A DNA stretch of 64,000 nt from Allokutzneria multivorans (GCF_039537405.1 NZ_BAABAL010000017.1:558001-622000), one strand, 5' to 3'. Shown: positions 52,716-62,411, counted from the first letter of the stretch. Notes: generated by a model not told the origin, from the sequence alone. Made by a program: numbers and translations.

Positions 52716-53489
52716 ATGAACGACGACCTGGGGGCGCCTGTCGAGCTGCCCGAGCGGCCTCGGCGGGTCGTGTCGTTGGTGCCCTCACTGACCGAGGTGC
52801 TGGCCGCTGACGTCCGTGACGCGCTCGTCGGCGTCACGGACTACTGCACGCACCCCGCCGACCTCGACCTTCCCCGCATCGGCGGCTCGAAGTACCCGAA
52901 GGTCGACCAGGTCCTGGCGCTGAGCCCGGACCTGGTCGTGGCGAACTCCGAGGAGAACCGCCCTGAGGAGGTCGCTGAGCTGCGCGGAGCCGGCGTGCCG
53001 GTGTGGGTGACCGAGGCGCCCGCGACCGTGCCCGCCGCGCTGGCCTCGATCCGCAGGCTGTTGGCGGAGGCGTTCGCGCTCGCCGAGCCGGAGTGGCTGC
53101 GCGAGGCGGAGCGGCTGTGGAACCGCGAACTCCCGCCGGTCACCGCGACCGCGATCGTGCCGGTGTGGCGCAAGCCGTGGATCGTGGTCGGGCGTGACAC
53201 GTTCGCGGGCGACGTGCTCCGCAGGCTCGGGATCGCCAACGCCTACGCCGAGCACGAGGACCGCTACCCGCGACCCAAGCTCGACGAGCTCCAGGCCGTG
53301 CGGGCGGATCTGGTCGTGCTGCCCGACGAGCCGTACGAGTTCACCGCCGACGACGGCCCGGAAGCCTTCCCCGGCACCAGGTCCGTGCTGGTCAACGGCC
53401 GGTTCCTGACCTGGTACGGCCCGTCGCTGGTGCTCGCGCACGCCGCGCTGGCCGCCGCGCTGGAGCCGGGTCCCACCGAACGGGCCTGA
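52716..53489 (+). CDS. BtuF-like periplasmic-binding-fold protein without signal peptide
   Basis: A 257-residue helical-backbone substrate-binding fold. RRVVSLVPSLTEVLAA, VGVTDYCTHPADL, GGSKYPKVDQVLALSPDLVV and RADLVVLPDEPYEF are typical of vitamin B12/siderophore binding proteins. There is no signal peptide or lipobox and no ABC permease nearby, so it is either cytosolic or recruited for another role. It starts one base after the npdG stop. Cobalamin genes elsewhere in the window make a B12-related role possible. Confidence 0.75.
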   Translation: MNDDLGAPVELPERPRRVVSLVPSLTEVLAADVRDALVGVTDYCTHPADLDLPRIGGSKYPKVDQVLALSPDLVVANSEENRPEEVAELRGAGVPVWVTEAPATVPAALASIRRLLAEAFALAEPEWLREAERLWNRELPPVTATAIVPVWRKPWIVVGRDTFAGDVLRRLGIANAYAEHEDRYPRPKLDELQAVRADLVVLPDEPYEFTADDGPEAFPGTRSVLVNGRFLTWYGPSLVLAHAALAAALEPGPTERA

Positions 53490-53509
53490 ACCGTCCTATC
53501 GTCGGGTGC

Positions 53510-54478
53510 ATGGCGACAGCGCAGTTCGGCTCGGAAACGTCCCAGCGCGGCGAGTGGGTCCGCCAGGCCAATCGGTTCACCGACCGCATCGGCGCATCGG
53601 ACTGGCCGCTCGAAGCGGGCCGCTACCGGTTGGTGGTCTCGCTGGCGTGCCCGTGGGCGCACCGCGCGGTGATCGTCCGCAGGCTGCTCGGTCTGGAGGA
53701 CGTCATCTCGCTCGGCGTCGTCGACCCGATCCGCGACGACACGGGCTGGCGCTTCACGCTCGACGAGAACGACCGCGATCCCGTGCTGGGCATCGGGTTC
53801 CTGTCCGAGGCCTACCTGGCGACCGATCCGGAGTTCGCCGGGCGCTTCACCGTCCCGAGCATCGTGGACGTGCCCAGCGGCAAGGTCGTCACCAACGACT
53901 ACCCGCAGATCACCACCGACTTCTCCTTGCTGTGGAAGGCTTTCCACCGCGAAGGCGCGCCGAACCTCTACCCGGAGACGCTGCGCGAGGAGATCGACGC
54001 GATCAACGCCGAGGTCTACCGCGACGTGAACAACGGCGTCTACCGCTGCGGGTTCGCGACCTCGCAGGCCGCCTACGACAAGGCCTTCGACGCGTTGTTC
54101 GAGCGGCTGGACGCGCTCAGCGCCCGCCTGGCCGACCAGCGCTACCTCGTCGGCGACACGATCACCGAGGCTGACGTCCGGCTGTTCACCACGCTCGTGC
54201 GCTTCGACGCGGTCTACCACGGGCACTTCAAGACCAACCGCAACAAGCTCAGCGAGATGCCGGTGCTGTGGGCTTACGCGCGGGATCTGTTCACCACGCC
54301 CGGTTTTGGCGACACGGTCGACTTCGACCACATCAAGCGGCACTACTACGCCACGCACCACCAGCTGAACCCGAGCCTCATCGTGCCCAAGGGACCGGAT
54401 CTCGGCGGGTGGTACGAGCCGCACGGCCGCGAGGCCCTCGGCGGCAGCCCCTTCGGTGCCGGGACGCCGCCGAGGTAG
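53510..54478 (+). CDS. Xi-class glutathione transferase-like (hydroquinone reductase family)
   Basis: A 322-residue protein. The active motif SLACPWAHRAVIVRRL (Cys-Pro-Trp) and the KVVTNDYPQITTDFSLLW glutathione-site region (family V-NNES/ND) place it with Ecm4/YqjG-type S-glutathionyl-hydroquinone reductases. NNGVYRCGFATSQAAYDKAF and LFTTLVRFDAVYHGHFKTNR are also family sequence. Actinobacteria use mycothiol rather than glutathione, so the thiol is likely mycothiol. Its stop is 9 bp from a MITE-like element. Confidence 0.85.
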   Translation: MATAQFGSETSQRGEWVRQANRFTDRIGASDWPLEAGRYRLVVSLACPWAHRAVIVRRLLGLEDVISLGVVDPIRDDTGWRFTLDENDRDPVLGIGFLSEAYLATDPEFAGRFTVPSIVDVPSGKVVTNDYPQITTDFSLLWKAFHREGAPNLYPETLREEIDAINAEVYRDVNNGVYRCGFATSQAAYDKAFDALFERLDALSARLADQRYLVGDTITEADVRLFTTLVRFDAVYHGHFKTNRNKLSEMPVLWAYARDLFTTPGFGDTVDFDHIKRHYYATHHQLNPSLIVPKGPDLGGWYEPHGREALGGSPFGAGTPPR

Positions 54479-54487
54479 TCCCTCGCG

Positions 54488-54656
54488 CTAGGGCGTGTTT
54501 CACAGGTCCGTGTTCGCGATAGCCAGGCCGAGCCCGCCCCTGGCCGCGCCGCCGGAAAGCCCACGTACAACACCGGTACGCGGACTCCCCGCCGTCTTGC
54601 CAGGAACGACCTCGATCCCGGCTCTCATCGAACGAGACCTATGAAACACGCCCTAG
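54488..54656. mobile_element. MITE-like element with 17 bp terminal inverted repeats and CTAG target site
   Basis: A 169 bp stretch bounded by CTAG and inverted ends. GGGCGTGTTTCACAGGTC (54491-54508) matches the complement of GACCTATGAAACACGCCC (54636-54653) at 17 of 18 positions. CTAG at both ends is a typical target duplication of IS5-family elements. No transposase is encoded; a non-autonomous relative is likely. The right CTAG supplies the panB stop codon TAG. Confidence 0.75.
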
Positions 54657-55513
54657 TGGAAGGTGTGCTCCGGACCGGGGAACTCGCCGCCGCGCACCTC
54701 GTCCGCGAACTGGCCGACGGCCTGGGACAGCACTCCGGCGAGGTCGGCGTAGCGCTTGACGAAGCGCGGCGCCTTGCCCTGGTTCAGCCCGGCCATGTCC
54801 TGCCACACCAGCACCTGCGCGTCGCAGTCCGGACCGGCGCCGATGCCCACCGTCGGGATGACCAGATCAGAGGTGATCCGCTTGGCCACCTCGGCCGGCA
54901 CCATCTCCAGCACCACGGCGAACGCCCCGGCTTCCTGGAGCGCGAGCGCGTCGGCCACCAGGTCGTCCCCGGCTTCGCCACGGCCCTGCACCCGGTAGCC
55001 GCCGAGGTTGTGCTCGCTCTGCGGGGTGAATCCGATGTGGCCCATGACCGGGACGCCCGCAGCGGTGATCGCCTCGACGTGCGGGGCGAAACGCCTGCCG
55101 CCTTCGAGCTTCACCGCGTGCGCCTGGCCGTCCTTCATGAACCGCACGGCCGTGGTGAGCGCCTGCTCCGGAGAGATCTGGTACGAGCCGAAGGGCAGGT
55201 CAGCCACCACGAGCGCCTTGGTCACCGACCTGGTCACCGCGCGCACGAGCGGCATCAGCTCTTCGACGCTGACCAGGAGCGAACTGGAATAGCCGAACAC
55301 CGTGTTCGATGCGGAATCCCCGACTAGCAGCACGGGAATCCCGGCTTCGTCGAAGATCTTGGCGGTGAACGTGTCGTAGGCGGTGAGCATCGGCCACGGC
55401 TCGCCGCGCTGCTTCAGTTCACGGAGGTGGTGGACGCGAACCCGACGCGCGGGCTTCGCGGTGCTTCCGGCGCCGTACGGGGCGCTTTCCTCAACCGGAA
55501 CATGGCTGGTCAT
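54653..55513 (-). CDS. panB: 3-methyl-2-oxobutanoate hydroxymethyltransferase
   Basis: A 286-residue enzyme that makes ketopantoate for coenzyme A from methylene-tetrahydrofolate and ketoisovalerate. Conserved parts: MLTAYDTFTAKIFDEAGIPV, LVGDSASNTVFGYSSSL, the Mg-binding LPFGSYQ, KLEGGRRFAPHVEAITAAGV, HIGFTPQSEHNLGGYRVQGR and VPTVGIGAGPDCDAQVLVWQ. The length is normal. Its stop codon TAG lies in the CTAG at the right end of the MITE-like element. Confidence 0.95.
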   Translation of the reverse strand: MTSHVPVEESAPYGAGSTAKPARRVRVHHLRELKQRGEPWPMLTAYDTFTAKIFDEAGIPVLLVGDSASNTVFGYSSSLLVSVEELMPLVRAVTRSVTKALVVADLPFGSYQISPEQALTTAVRFMKDGQAHAVKLEGGRRFAPHVEAITAAGVPVMGHIGFTPQSEHNLGGYRVQGRGEAGDDLVADALALQEAGAFAVVLEMVPAEVAKRITSDLVIPTVGIGAGPDCDAQVLVWQDMAGLNQGKAPRFVKRYADLAGVLSQAVGQFADEVRGGEFPGPEHTFH

Positions 55514-55625
55514 CGTTGACCGTCCTCCCTCAAGGCCGCTTACAAAGCTGGTCCCTGGGTGTGCGGATGATGTCCAGGTCAGAGTGACACGCGCCGTGCG
55601 CTCCCGCGAACCTCTGCGACGGGCT

Positions 55626-56021
55626 TCACATGCCCAGGACGTAGGTCTTCTCGCCGCCCCAGCTGGTCTTGACGTTCCACACGCCCAAGCGCACGTCCAG
55701 CTTGCGGTTGGCCAGCAGCTTGCCGGTCACGTTGACGTCCAGGACGTTCTTGCCCGCGGCGCAGCTCACCTCGGCGGTGTGCGCGAACTGAGAGCCGTGC
55801 TCGAACCGCGCGGTGGCCTTCGTGTCACTGGTCTCGCACACGAGCTTGAGCTTCCCGGTCACGCGGTACTTCAGCTCCGAGCCCTCGGGGAAAGCGACGG
55901 CGCTGCCGGAGAAATGGGCGGTGGCGGTCAAGACCTTGTGCTGGGTCTCAACCGCGGTCGGGCCACCCGCGAGGGAGGCGATGGCGAACGAAGCTGCCGT
56001 GGCGAAAGCGGAAAACATCAT
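55626..56021 (-). CDS. Small secreted hypothetical protein
   Basis: A 131-residue exported protein with a weak signal peptide (MMFSAFATAASFAIASLAGG). The mature part has three strands and two or three cysteines (KLKLVCETSDT, EVSCAAGKNVLDV) and ends TSWGGEKTYVLGM. No family recognised. Start could be ATG 56018 as well. It stands alone between panB and nadE. Confidence 0.65.
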   Translation of the reverse strand: MMFSAFATAASFAIASLAGGPTAVETQHKVLTATAHFSGSAVAFPEGSELKYRVTGKLKLVCETSDTKATARFEHGSQFAHTAEVSCAAGKNVLDVNVTGKLLANRKLDVRLGVWNVKTSWGGEKTYVLGM

Positions 56022-56084
56022 GGTGACGAATGTAGTGAATTGTCGCCAATGCGCCAGTTCGCTTCGGGCCGCCCCAAATAATGG

Positions 56085-57803
56085 TCACACGCGGTGCTCT
56101 CGCCAGGCGTTTGTGATCGGCAGTCGTCGGTCTCTGCCGAATGCCTTGAAGGTGATTTTCGTGCCCGGTGGGTACTGGCGGCGCTTGTACTCCGCGCGGT
56201 CGACCATCTGCAACACCCGCTCGATCAGCTCCGGCGCGAACCCGGCCGCGACCAGGTCCCCGAAACCGCTGTCGCCCTCGATGTAGTCGTCCAGCACGGC
56301 GTCCAGCAGCTCGTAGTCCGGCAGGCTGTCGCTGTCCTGCTGACCGGGCCGCAGCTCGGCCGACGGCGGCTTCGTGATCGAGTTCTCCGGGATCGGTGGC
56401 ACCTCGCCGTTGCGCTCCGCCTCGGCGTTGCGCCACTTCGCCAGCCGCCACACCAGCGTCTTCGGCACGTCCTTGATCGGCGCGAAACCGCCGACCGCGT
56501 CGCCGTAGATCGTCGAGTAGCCGACCGCCAGTTCGGTCTTGTTGCCCGTGGCCAGCACCAGGTGCCCGTGCTGGTTGGACAGCCCCATCAGCGCCATGCC
56601 CCGGCAGCGGGCCTGGATGTTCTCCTCCGCGAGCCCGGTGAGGCCGAGCTGCGAGACGAACACCTCCACCTGCTTGCCGATCGGCACCTCCTGGAAGTGC
56701 GCGCCGATCCGCTCCGCCAGGTCGGCGGCGTCGGTGCGCGAGTGCTCCGAGGAGTACTCGGACGGCATGCCGACACCGTGCACCGCGGCACCACCGAGCG
56801 CGTCGGCGGCCAGCGCGGCGACCACGGCCGAGTCGATGCCGCCGGAGAACCCGAACACCACCGACCGGAAGTTGTTCTTGCGCACGTAGTCACGCAGGCC
56901 CACGACCAGCGCGTTCCACACCTCAGCGTCCTCGCTGAGCGGTTCGGCGACAGTGCCCGCGACCGCCTCGTACGGCGCGAGCGGCGCGGAGCTGACGACT
57001 GTCCTGCTGACGTCGAAACCGCCGATCGCCCCCACGCGGTCGTGGCCGCCGGGCTCCAGGTCGAAGTCGTGCACGAGCAGGTGCTCCACGAACTGCGGAG
57101 CGCGCGCCAGAATCTGGCCGTTCGGGGACACGATGAGCGAGTCACCGTCGAAGACCAGCTCGTCTTGTCCACCTACGAGGTTCACGTACGCCATCGGCGC
57201 ACCGGCTTCGGCAGCGCGTCGGCCGACGAGCGGACCGCGCGAGTCGTCCTTGTTGCGCTCATAAGGCGAGCCGTTGATGCACACCACCACGTCGACACCG
57301 GCTTCACTGAGCGCGGCGACCGGGCCACCGTCCTGCCAGATGTCCTCGCAGATCACCACGCCCACGTCGAGCCCGTGCAGCCGCACGATCGGCAGCGTGG
57401 TCCCCGGCACGAAGTACCGCGTCTCGTCGAAAACGCCGTAATTGGGCAGGTGGTGCTTGGCGAACCTGCCGACCACCGCGCCGTTGTGGATGAACGCGGC
57501 GGCATTGCGCGGGCCTTTCTCGTCGTGGTCGAGGTAACCGACCACCACGAGCGCGTCCCCGCAGCCCGCTGCGGCGAGCTGACCGGCGACCTCGTCGAGC
57601 GCGGAACGCGACGCGAGCGCGAAGGACTTTCGCAGTGCGAGGTCCTCCACGGGATAGCCGGTGAGCGCCATCTCCGGGAACGCGACCAGCGCCGCGCCCT
57701 CGTCCACGGCCTTGCGGGTCCATTCCACGATGAGTTTGGAATTGCCGACGAGATCGCCGACACATGCGTTGACCTGGGCGAGTGCGAGGCGGAGCTGTGC
57801 CAT
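56085..57803 (-). CDS. nadE: Glutamine-dependent NAD+ synthetase
   Basis: A 572-residue two-domain enzyme. The N-terminal nitrilase-type glutaminase has the E44-K116-C152 triad (FPEMALTGY, RFAKHHLPNYG, VICEDIWQDGG). The C-terminal synthetase has the ATP P-loop FGFSGGIDSAV and LATGNKTELAVGY. It converts deamido-NAD to NAD with ammonia from glutamine. ATG 57803 gives the right N-terminus. It is divergent from the peptidase gene by 93 bp. Confidence 0.95.
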   Translation of the reverse strand: MAQLRLALAQVNACVGDLVGNSKLIVEWTRKAVDEGAALVAFPEMALTGYPVEDLALRKSFALASRSALDEVAGQLAAAGCGDALVVVGYLDHDEKGPRNAAAFIHNGAVVGRFAKHHLPNYGVFDETRYFVPGTTLPIVRLHGLDVGVVICEDIWQDGGPVAALSEAGVDVVVCINGSPYERNKDDSRGPLVGRRAAEAGAPMAYVNLVGGQDELVFDGDSLIVSPNGQILARAPQFVEHLLVHDFDLEPGGHDRVGAIGGFDVSRTVVSSAPLAPYEAVAGTVAEPLSEDAEVWNALVVGLRDYVRKNNFRSVVFGFSGGIDSAVVAALAADALGGAAVHGVGMPSEYSSEHSRTDAADLAERIGAHFQEVPIGKQVEVFVSQLGLTGLAEENIQARCRGMALMGLSNQHGHLVLATGNKTELAVGYSTIYGDAVGGFAPIKDVPKTLVWRLAKWRNAEAERNGEVPPIPENSITKPPSAELRPGQQDSDSLPDYELLDAVLDDYIEGDSGFGDLVAAGFAPELIERVLQMVDRAEYKRRQYPPGTKITFKAFGRDRRLPITNAWREHRV

Positions 57804-57896
57804 AAAGGATATTTTCGCGCATTCGGCGGGTCCCTGGGTAACTTCGCCGCATCTGGCACGACGCGTCTGGCACACAGCTCCTGGCAGGATCACCGC

Positions 57897-59489
57897 ATGC
57901 CCGTTGTGGAACGACGCTGGACCGCCCTGTGCGCGCTGTCGGCAGTGCTGCTCGCTGGATGCACCGCGACCTCGCCGAACAACCAGGCCCAGGTGCAACC
58001 CCGTGTCGAACAACGCGGACCGGCCGGTCCTGTACCCGCAGGGCTGGAGCGCTACTACGCGCAGAAGCTCACGTGGGAGTCCTGCGACGGGTACGCGGTC
58101 AGCTCCGAGCAGCGCGAGGCGTTCCAACGCCGCACCGTCGAGTGCGCGCGGATGACCGTGCCGCTGGACTACGCGAGGCCCGGCGCCCGTGACATCACCC
58201 TCGGCCTGCTGCGCCGTCCGGCGACCGAGAAGGACAAACGCATCGGCTCCGTGGTCATCAACCCAGGCGGACCGGGTGCCTCCGGCATGGCCGCCGCGGC
58301 GGGGATGTCCGGGCAGGTGCGTGACAACGACCTTGGCAAGCGCTTCGACCTGGTCGGATTTGACCCGCGCGGGGTCGGCGCCAGCCAGCCGGAGGTGCGC
58401 TGTCTGACCGACGCTGAGCGTGACGAGCTGCGTCTGGACACCGATCTCGACTACTCGCCCGCGGGCGTGGCGGCGTCCGAGGCGGAGGAGAAGGACTACG
58501 CGACGAAGTGCGCGTCGCGGACCGGAACCGACGTCCTCGCCAACATCGGCAGCCGTGAGGTCGCGAAGGACCTGGACGTCATGCGCTCGGCGTTGGGCGA
58601 CGAGAAGCTGACCTACATCGGCTACTCCTACGGCACGCGCATCGGCACTGTGTACGCGGAGAACTTCCCCGGCAACGTGCGCGCGATGGTGCTCGACGGC
58701 GCCGTGGACCCCGACCAGGACCCGAACAACGAACTCATCGCACAAGGCGCGGGCTTCCAGAAGGCGTTCGACGCGTTCAGCCGCTGGTGCGCACAGCGCT
58801 TCGACTGCGCGCTCGGCACTGACGCGACGCAGACCGCGAAGGTGTTCCAACGGCTCGTGCGACCTCTCGCGGAGAAACCGATCGCCTTGAAGGACGGCCG
58901 CAAGCTGTCCTACGGCGACGCGGTGACCGCGGTCATCCAGACCCTCTACTCCGAGACGCAGTGGGAAGGCCTCAACAGCGGCCTCAACCAGCTCAGCAAG
59001 GGCGGCGGTGAGGTCTTGATGTCCTTGGCGGACAACTACAACGGCCGTGGGAGCGACGGGCGCTACTCCAACATCAACGACGCGTTCTCCGCCGTGCGCT
59101 GCGTGGACGACGCGAGGACCAGCGACCGCGCGGTCCGCGCTGACGTCGAGCGCCGCTACCGGCAGGCCGCGCCGTTCCTCGACGACGGTTCACCCGTGGT
59201 CGGCTATCTCGACGCGTGCGCGTTCTGGCCCGCTCCGGTCTCCGCGCAGCCGTTGCGCGCCGACCTGCCCGGTCTGCCGCAGCTGCTCGTCGTGTCCACG
59301 ACCGGCGACCCGGCCACGCCGCACGAGGCGGGCATCAAGCTCGCCAGGGTCCTCCGCGCGCGACTGCTCACCCAGGACGCCACGCGGCACACCGGTTTCC
59401 TCTCCGGCAACCCGTGCGTCGACGCGGCGGGCATCGCCTACCTGGTGGATCTGAAGGTGCCTGCGGAGGGCGCGCGCTGCGCTGGTTGA
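57897..59489 (+). CDS. Lipoprotein alpha/beta-hydrolase peptidase, Hip1/CaeA-like
   Basis: A 530-residue exported enzyme. The signal ends at a lipobox LLAGC (C22), so it is lipid-anchored. The oxyanion segment NPGGPGASGM and the nucleophile elbow GYSYGTRIG (S244) belong to tripeptidyl-peptidase-like hydrolases, with the C-terminal TAP-like segment VSTTGDPATPHEAG holding Asp and His near TRHTGF. Relatives are Hip1/CaeA (Rv2224c) of M. tuberculosis, also beside panB/glnA2. It should act at the cell surface on peptides or envelope proteins. Confidence 0.9.
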   Translation: MPVVERRWTALCALSAVLLAGCTATSPNNQAQVQPRVEQRGPAGPVPAGLERYYAQKLTWESCDGYAVSSEQREAFQRRTVECARMTVPLDYARPGARDITLGLLRRPATEKDKRIGSVVINPGGPGASGMAAAAGMSGQVRDNDLGKRFDLVGFDPRGVGASQPEVRCLTDAERDELRLDTDLDYSPAGVAASEAEEKDYATKCASRTGTDVLANIGSREVAKDLDVMRSALGDEKLTYIGYSYGTRIGTVYAENFPGNVRAMVLDGAVDPDQDPNNELIAQGAGFQKAFDAFSRWCAQRFDCALGTDATQTAKVFQRLVRPLAEKPIALKDGRKLSYGDAVTAVIQTLYSETQWEGLNSGLNQLSKGGGEVLMSLADNYNGRGSDGRYSNINDAFSAVRCVDDARTSDRAVRADVERRYRQAAPFLDDGSPVVGYLDACAFWPAPVSAQPLRADLPGLPQLLVVSTTGDPATPHEAGIKLARVLRARLLTQDATRHTGFLSGNPCVDAAGIAYLVDLKVPAEGARCAG

Positions 59490-59522
59490 TCGCGCGCGGC
59501 CTCGGACATCTAGGGTGACCGC

Positions 59523-60866
59523 ATGGATCGCCAGCAGGAGTTCGTGCTCCGCACCCTGGAAGAGCGCGACATCCGGTTCGTCCGGCTGTGGTTCACCGAC
59601 GTGCTCGGGTTCCTGAAGTCCGTCGCCGTCGCGCCCGCCGAGCTGGAGGGCGCGTTCGCCGAGGGCATCGGCTTCGACGGCTCCGCGATCGAGGGCTTCG
59701 CGCGGGTCTACGAGTCCGACATGGTCGCCAAGCCCGACCCGGCCACCTTCCAGGTGCTGCCCTGGGAGACCGGCGACGGCAGCCACTACTCGGCGCGGAT
59801 GTTCTGCGACATCTCCATGCCCGACGGCTCCCCGTGCTGGTCCGACCCGCGCCACGTGCTGCGGCGCACGCTCGCCAAGGCCAGCGAGGCGGGTTTCACC
59901 TGCTACGTGCACCCGGAGATCGAGTTCTACCTGCTGCGCCAGCTGACCAGCGACGGCACCTCGCCGGAGCCCGCCGACCGCGGCGGCTACTTCGACCAGG
60001 CCAGCCACAACGCCGCGCCGCACTTCCGCCGCCACGCCATCGAGACGCTGGAGGCGATGGGCATCTCGGTGGAGTTCAGCCACCACGAGGCCTCGCCCGG
60101 CCAGCAGGAGATCGACCTGCGCTACGCCGACGCGCTGACCATGGCCGACAACGTGATGACCTTCCGCTACGTGGTCAAGGAGGTTGCGATCACCCAGGGC
60201 GTGCGCGCGTCCTTCATGCCGAAGCCGTTCTCGCAGCACGCGGGCTCCGGCATGCACACGCACTTCAGCCTCTTCGAGGGCGACCGCAACGCCTTCTACG
60301 ACAGCGAAGACCCCTACGAGCTGTCGCAGACCGGCAAGGCGTTCGTCGCCGGTCTCCTCAAGCACGCGCGCGAGATCAGCGCGGTCACAAACCAGTGGGT
60401 CAACTCTTATAAGCGCCTCATCGTCGGTGGTGAAGCCCCTACGACCGTGTGCTGGGGCCACGCGAACCGATCCGCGCTCGTCCGCGTGCCGATGTACTCG
60501 CCGGGCAAGGCGTCCTCGCGCCGTGTCGAGCTGCGCAGCCCTGACTCCTCGTGCAACCCGTACCTCGCCTACGCGGTCATCCTCGCCGCAGGGCTCAAGG
60601 GCGTGCAGGAGGGCTACGAGCTGCCGGAGCCCACCGAGGACAACGTGTGGTCGCTGACCGAGGCCGAGCGCCGTGCGGCTGGTTACGACGCGCTGCCGTA
60701 CAACCTCGCCGAGGCGCTGGCGGTCATGGAGAGCTCGGAACTGGTCGCGGAGACGCTCGGTGAAGCCGTCTTCGACTACTTCCTCCGCAACAAGCGCGCC
60801 GAGTGGGACGACTACCGCCGCCAGGTGACGCCGTTCGAGCTGAGCACCTACCTCCCCATGCTGTAG
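59523..60866 (+). CDS. glnA2: Glutamine synthetase, GlnA2 type
   Basis: A 447-residue type I-like glutamine synthetase. Features are the active-site region GIGFDGSAIEGFARVYESDM, EIEFYLLRQL, the metal-binding HHEASPGQQEIDLRYADALT, GSGMHTHFSLF, and NRSALVRVPMY and RVELRSPDSSCNPYLAYA. It lacks the Tyr adenylylation loop (NLYDLPPEE) of GlnA1, as GlnA2 does. The M. tuberculosis homologue Rv2222c lies next to caeA and panB. ATG 59523 starts within 34 bp of the upstream stop. Confidence 0.92.
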   Translation: MDRQQEFVLRTLEERDIRFVRLWFTDVLGFLKSVAVAPAELEGAFAEGIGFDGSAIEGFARVYESDMVAKPDPATFQVLPWETGDGSHYSARMFCDISMPDGSPCWSDPRHVLRRTLAKASEAGFTCYVHPEIEFYLLRQLTSDGTSPEPADRGGYFDQASHNAAPHFRRHAIETLEAMGISVEFSHHEASPGQQEIDLRYADALTMADNVMTFRYVVKEVAITQGVRASFMPKPFSQHAGSGMHTHFSLFEGDRNAFYDSEDPYELSQTGKAFVAGLLKHAREISAVTNQWVNSYKRLIVGGEAPTTVCWGHANRSALVRVPMYSPGKASSRRVELRSPDSSCNPYLAYAVILAAGLKGVQEGYELPEPTEDNVWSLTEAERRAAGYDALPYNLAEALAVMESSELVAETLGEAVFDYFLRNKRAEWDDYRRQVTPFELSTYLPML

Positions 60867-60926
60867 AGCCGTCAAGGTCTGAACGAGGGGTTGACCCGAG
60901 CCAGGATCGAGGCTGGGGTGGGGGCC

Positions 60927-62411
60927 ATGCGCCGCCGCCTCAGCACGGTCCTGATCGCAGCAGCCAGCATCGCCGCGTTCACGCCCGCCGCCCAAGCCAG
61001 CGAGAACCTGGACAGCGCGACGATTCCCGCGCTGCAACAGTGGATGTCGGCGGGACGGCTCAGCGCGGTGCGCCTCACCAGCGCCTATCTGCACCGCATT
61101 CGCACGGTCGACCGCAAAGTGCGCGCGGTGCTCCGCGTAGAGCCCGACGCGCTCGCGCAGGCTGCGGCCAGTGACGCGCGCAGGAAAGCCAACGCGCTGC
61201 GCGGCCCACTAGACGGCATTCCCGTTCTCTTAAAGGACAACATCGACGCCGGAGTCACCACCGCAGGCTCACGCGCGCTCTTGAACAGCCGTCCCGCGAA
61301 GGACGCTGAGCTAGTTCGGAAGCTCAGGGCAGCCGGTGCCGTGATCCTCGGCAAGACGAATCTCTCCGAGTGGGCCAACTTCCGGTCCACAAAGGCCACA
61401 TCCGGTTGGTCCGGTGTAGGCGGTCAGACCGCGAACCCTCATGTGCTCGACCGCAACCCGTGCGGCTCGTCCTCGGGCTCCGGAGCTGCGGTCGCCGCGT
61501 CGTTGGCGCAGGTCGCGATCGGCACGGAGACCAACGGCTCCATCGTCTGCCCTGCCGCTGCGAACGGCGTTGTAGGACTCAAGCCCACGCTCGGCACAGT
61601 CAGCGGTGAAGGCGTTGTGCCGATTTCCCACGAACAGGACACCGCAGGCCCCATTGCGCGCCACGTGGTCGACGCGGCGATCACGCTGAACGCGTTGCGT
61701 ATTAAGCCCGCCGCATCGGACAACTCCAAGCTTCAAGGCGCTCGCATCGGCGTGTGGCGCAAGGCGGGATTGGACCGCGACGTCGACCGTGTCGTCAACG
61801 GGACCGTGGACCGCCTACGCGCCAACGGCGTTACGGTCGTCGACGTCGAACTCCCGTACCTGGACGAGGCAGGGGAGCACTCGCTCTCCGTGCTGCTCAG
61901 CGAGTTCAAGCGCGACCTTCCCGCGTACCTCGCGACGCGCGCGGGTGGTCCGAAGACCCTTGAAGAACTCATCGACTTCAACGCGAAGGACCCGGTCGAG
62001 CTGTCGAAGTTCGGCCAGGAGCTGTTCACGCAGACCCTTGCCGCCACACCGACAACGGATCCCGAATATCGACGCAAGCGCGCGCTCGTGACGGATCTCT
62101 CCCGGCGCGCGATCGACGAGACCGTCGCGAAGCACCGTCTGGACGCGATCCTCGCGCCCACCAACAGCCCGGCGTGGAAGACCGAGTACGGCGAGGGCGA
62201 CGCGTTCGTCCTCGGAACGAGCGGCCCCGCGGCGATGGCGGGCTATCCCAACATCACGGTTCCCGCAGGTGCGGCCGGGCCGCTGCCCATCGGCGTGTCG
62301 CTGTTCGCCGGGCGCGACACCGACGCGCGCCTGCTGTCCCTCGCCGCCGACCTCGAACGCCGCCAACCAGCGCGACTGACCCCGAAGTACCTGCCGACGC
62401 TGCCGCGTTGA
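60927..62411 (+). CDS. Secreted amidase (amidase signature family)
   Basis: A 494-residue enzyme. ATG 60927 is preferred, preceded by GGGGTGGGGG, and gives a clear signal peptide (MRRRLSTVLIAAASIAAFTP, cleaved near AQA-S). The Ser-Ser-Lys triad is K103 (LLKDNID), S181 (CGSSSGSGAA) and S205 (ETNGSIVCPA). It hydrolyses amides outside the membrane; the substrate is unknown. Some codon use in its first third is less GC-rich than its neighbours. Confidence 0.9.
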   Translation: MRRRLSTVLIAAASIAAFTPAAQASENLDSATIPALQQWMSAGRLSAVRLTSAYLHRIRTVDRKVRAVLRVEPDALAQAAASDARRKANALRGPLDGIPVLLKDNIDAGVTTAGSRALLNSRPAKDAELVRKLRAAGAVILGKTNLSEWANFRSTKATSGWSGVGGQTANPHVLDRNPCGSSSGSGAAVAASLAQVAIGTETNGSIVCPAAANGVVGLKPTLGTVSGEGVVPISHEQDTAGPIARHVVDAAITLNALRIKPAASDNSKLQGARIGVWRKAGLDRDVDRVVNGTVDRLRANGVTVVDVELPYLDEAGEHSLSVLLSEFKRDLPAYLATRAGGPKTLEELIDFNAKDPVELSKFGQELFTQTLAATPTTDPEYRRKRALVTDLSRRAIDETVAKHRLDAILAPTNSPAWKTEYGEGDAFVLGTSGPAAMAGYPNITVPAGAAGPLPIGVSLFAGRDTDARLLSLAADLERRQPARLTPKYLPTLPR

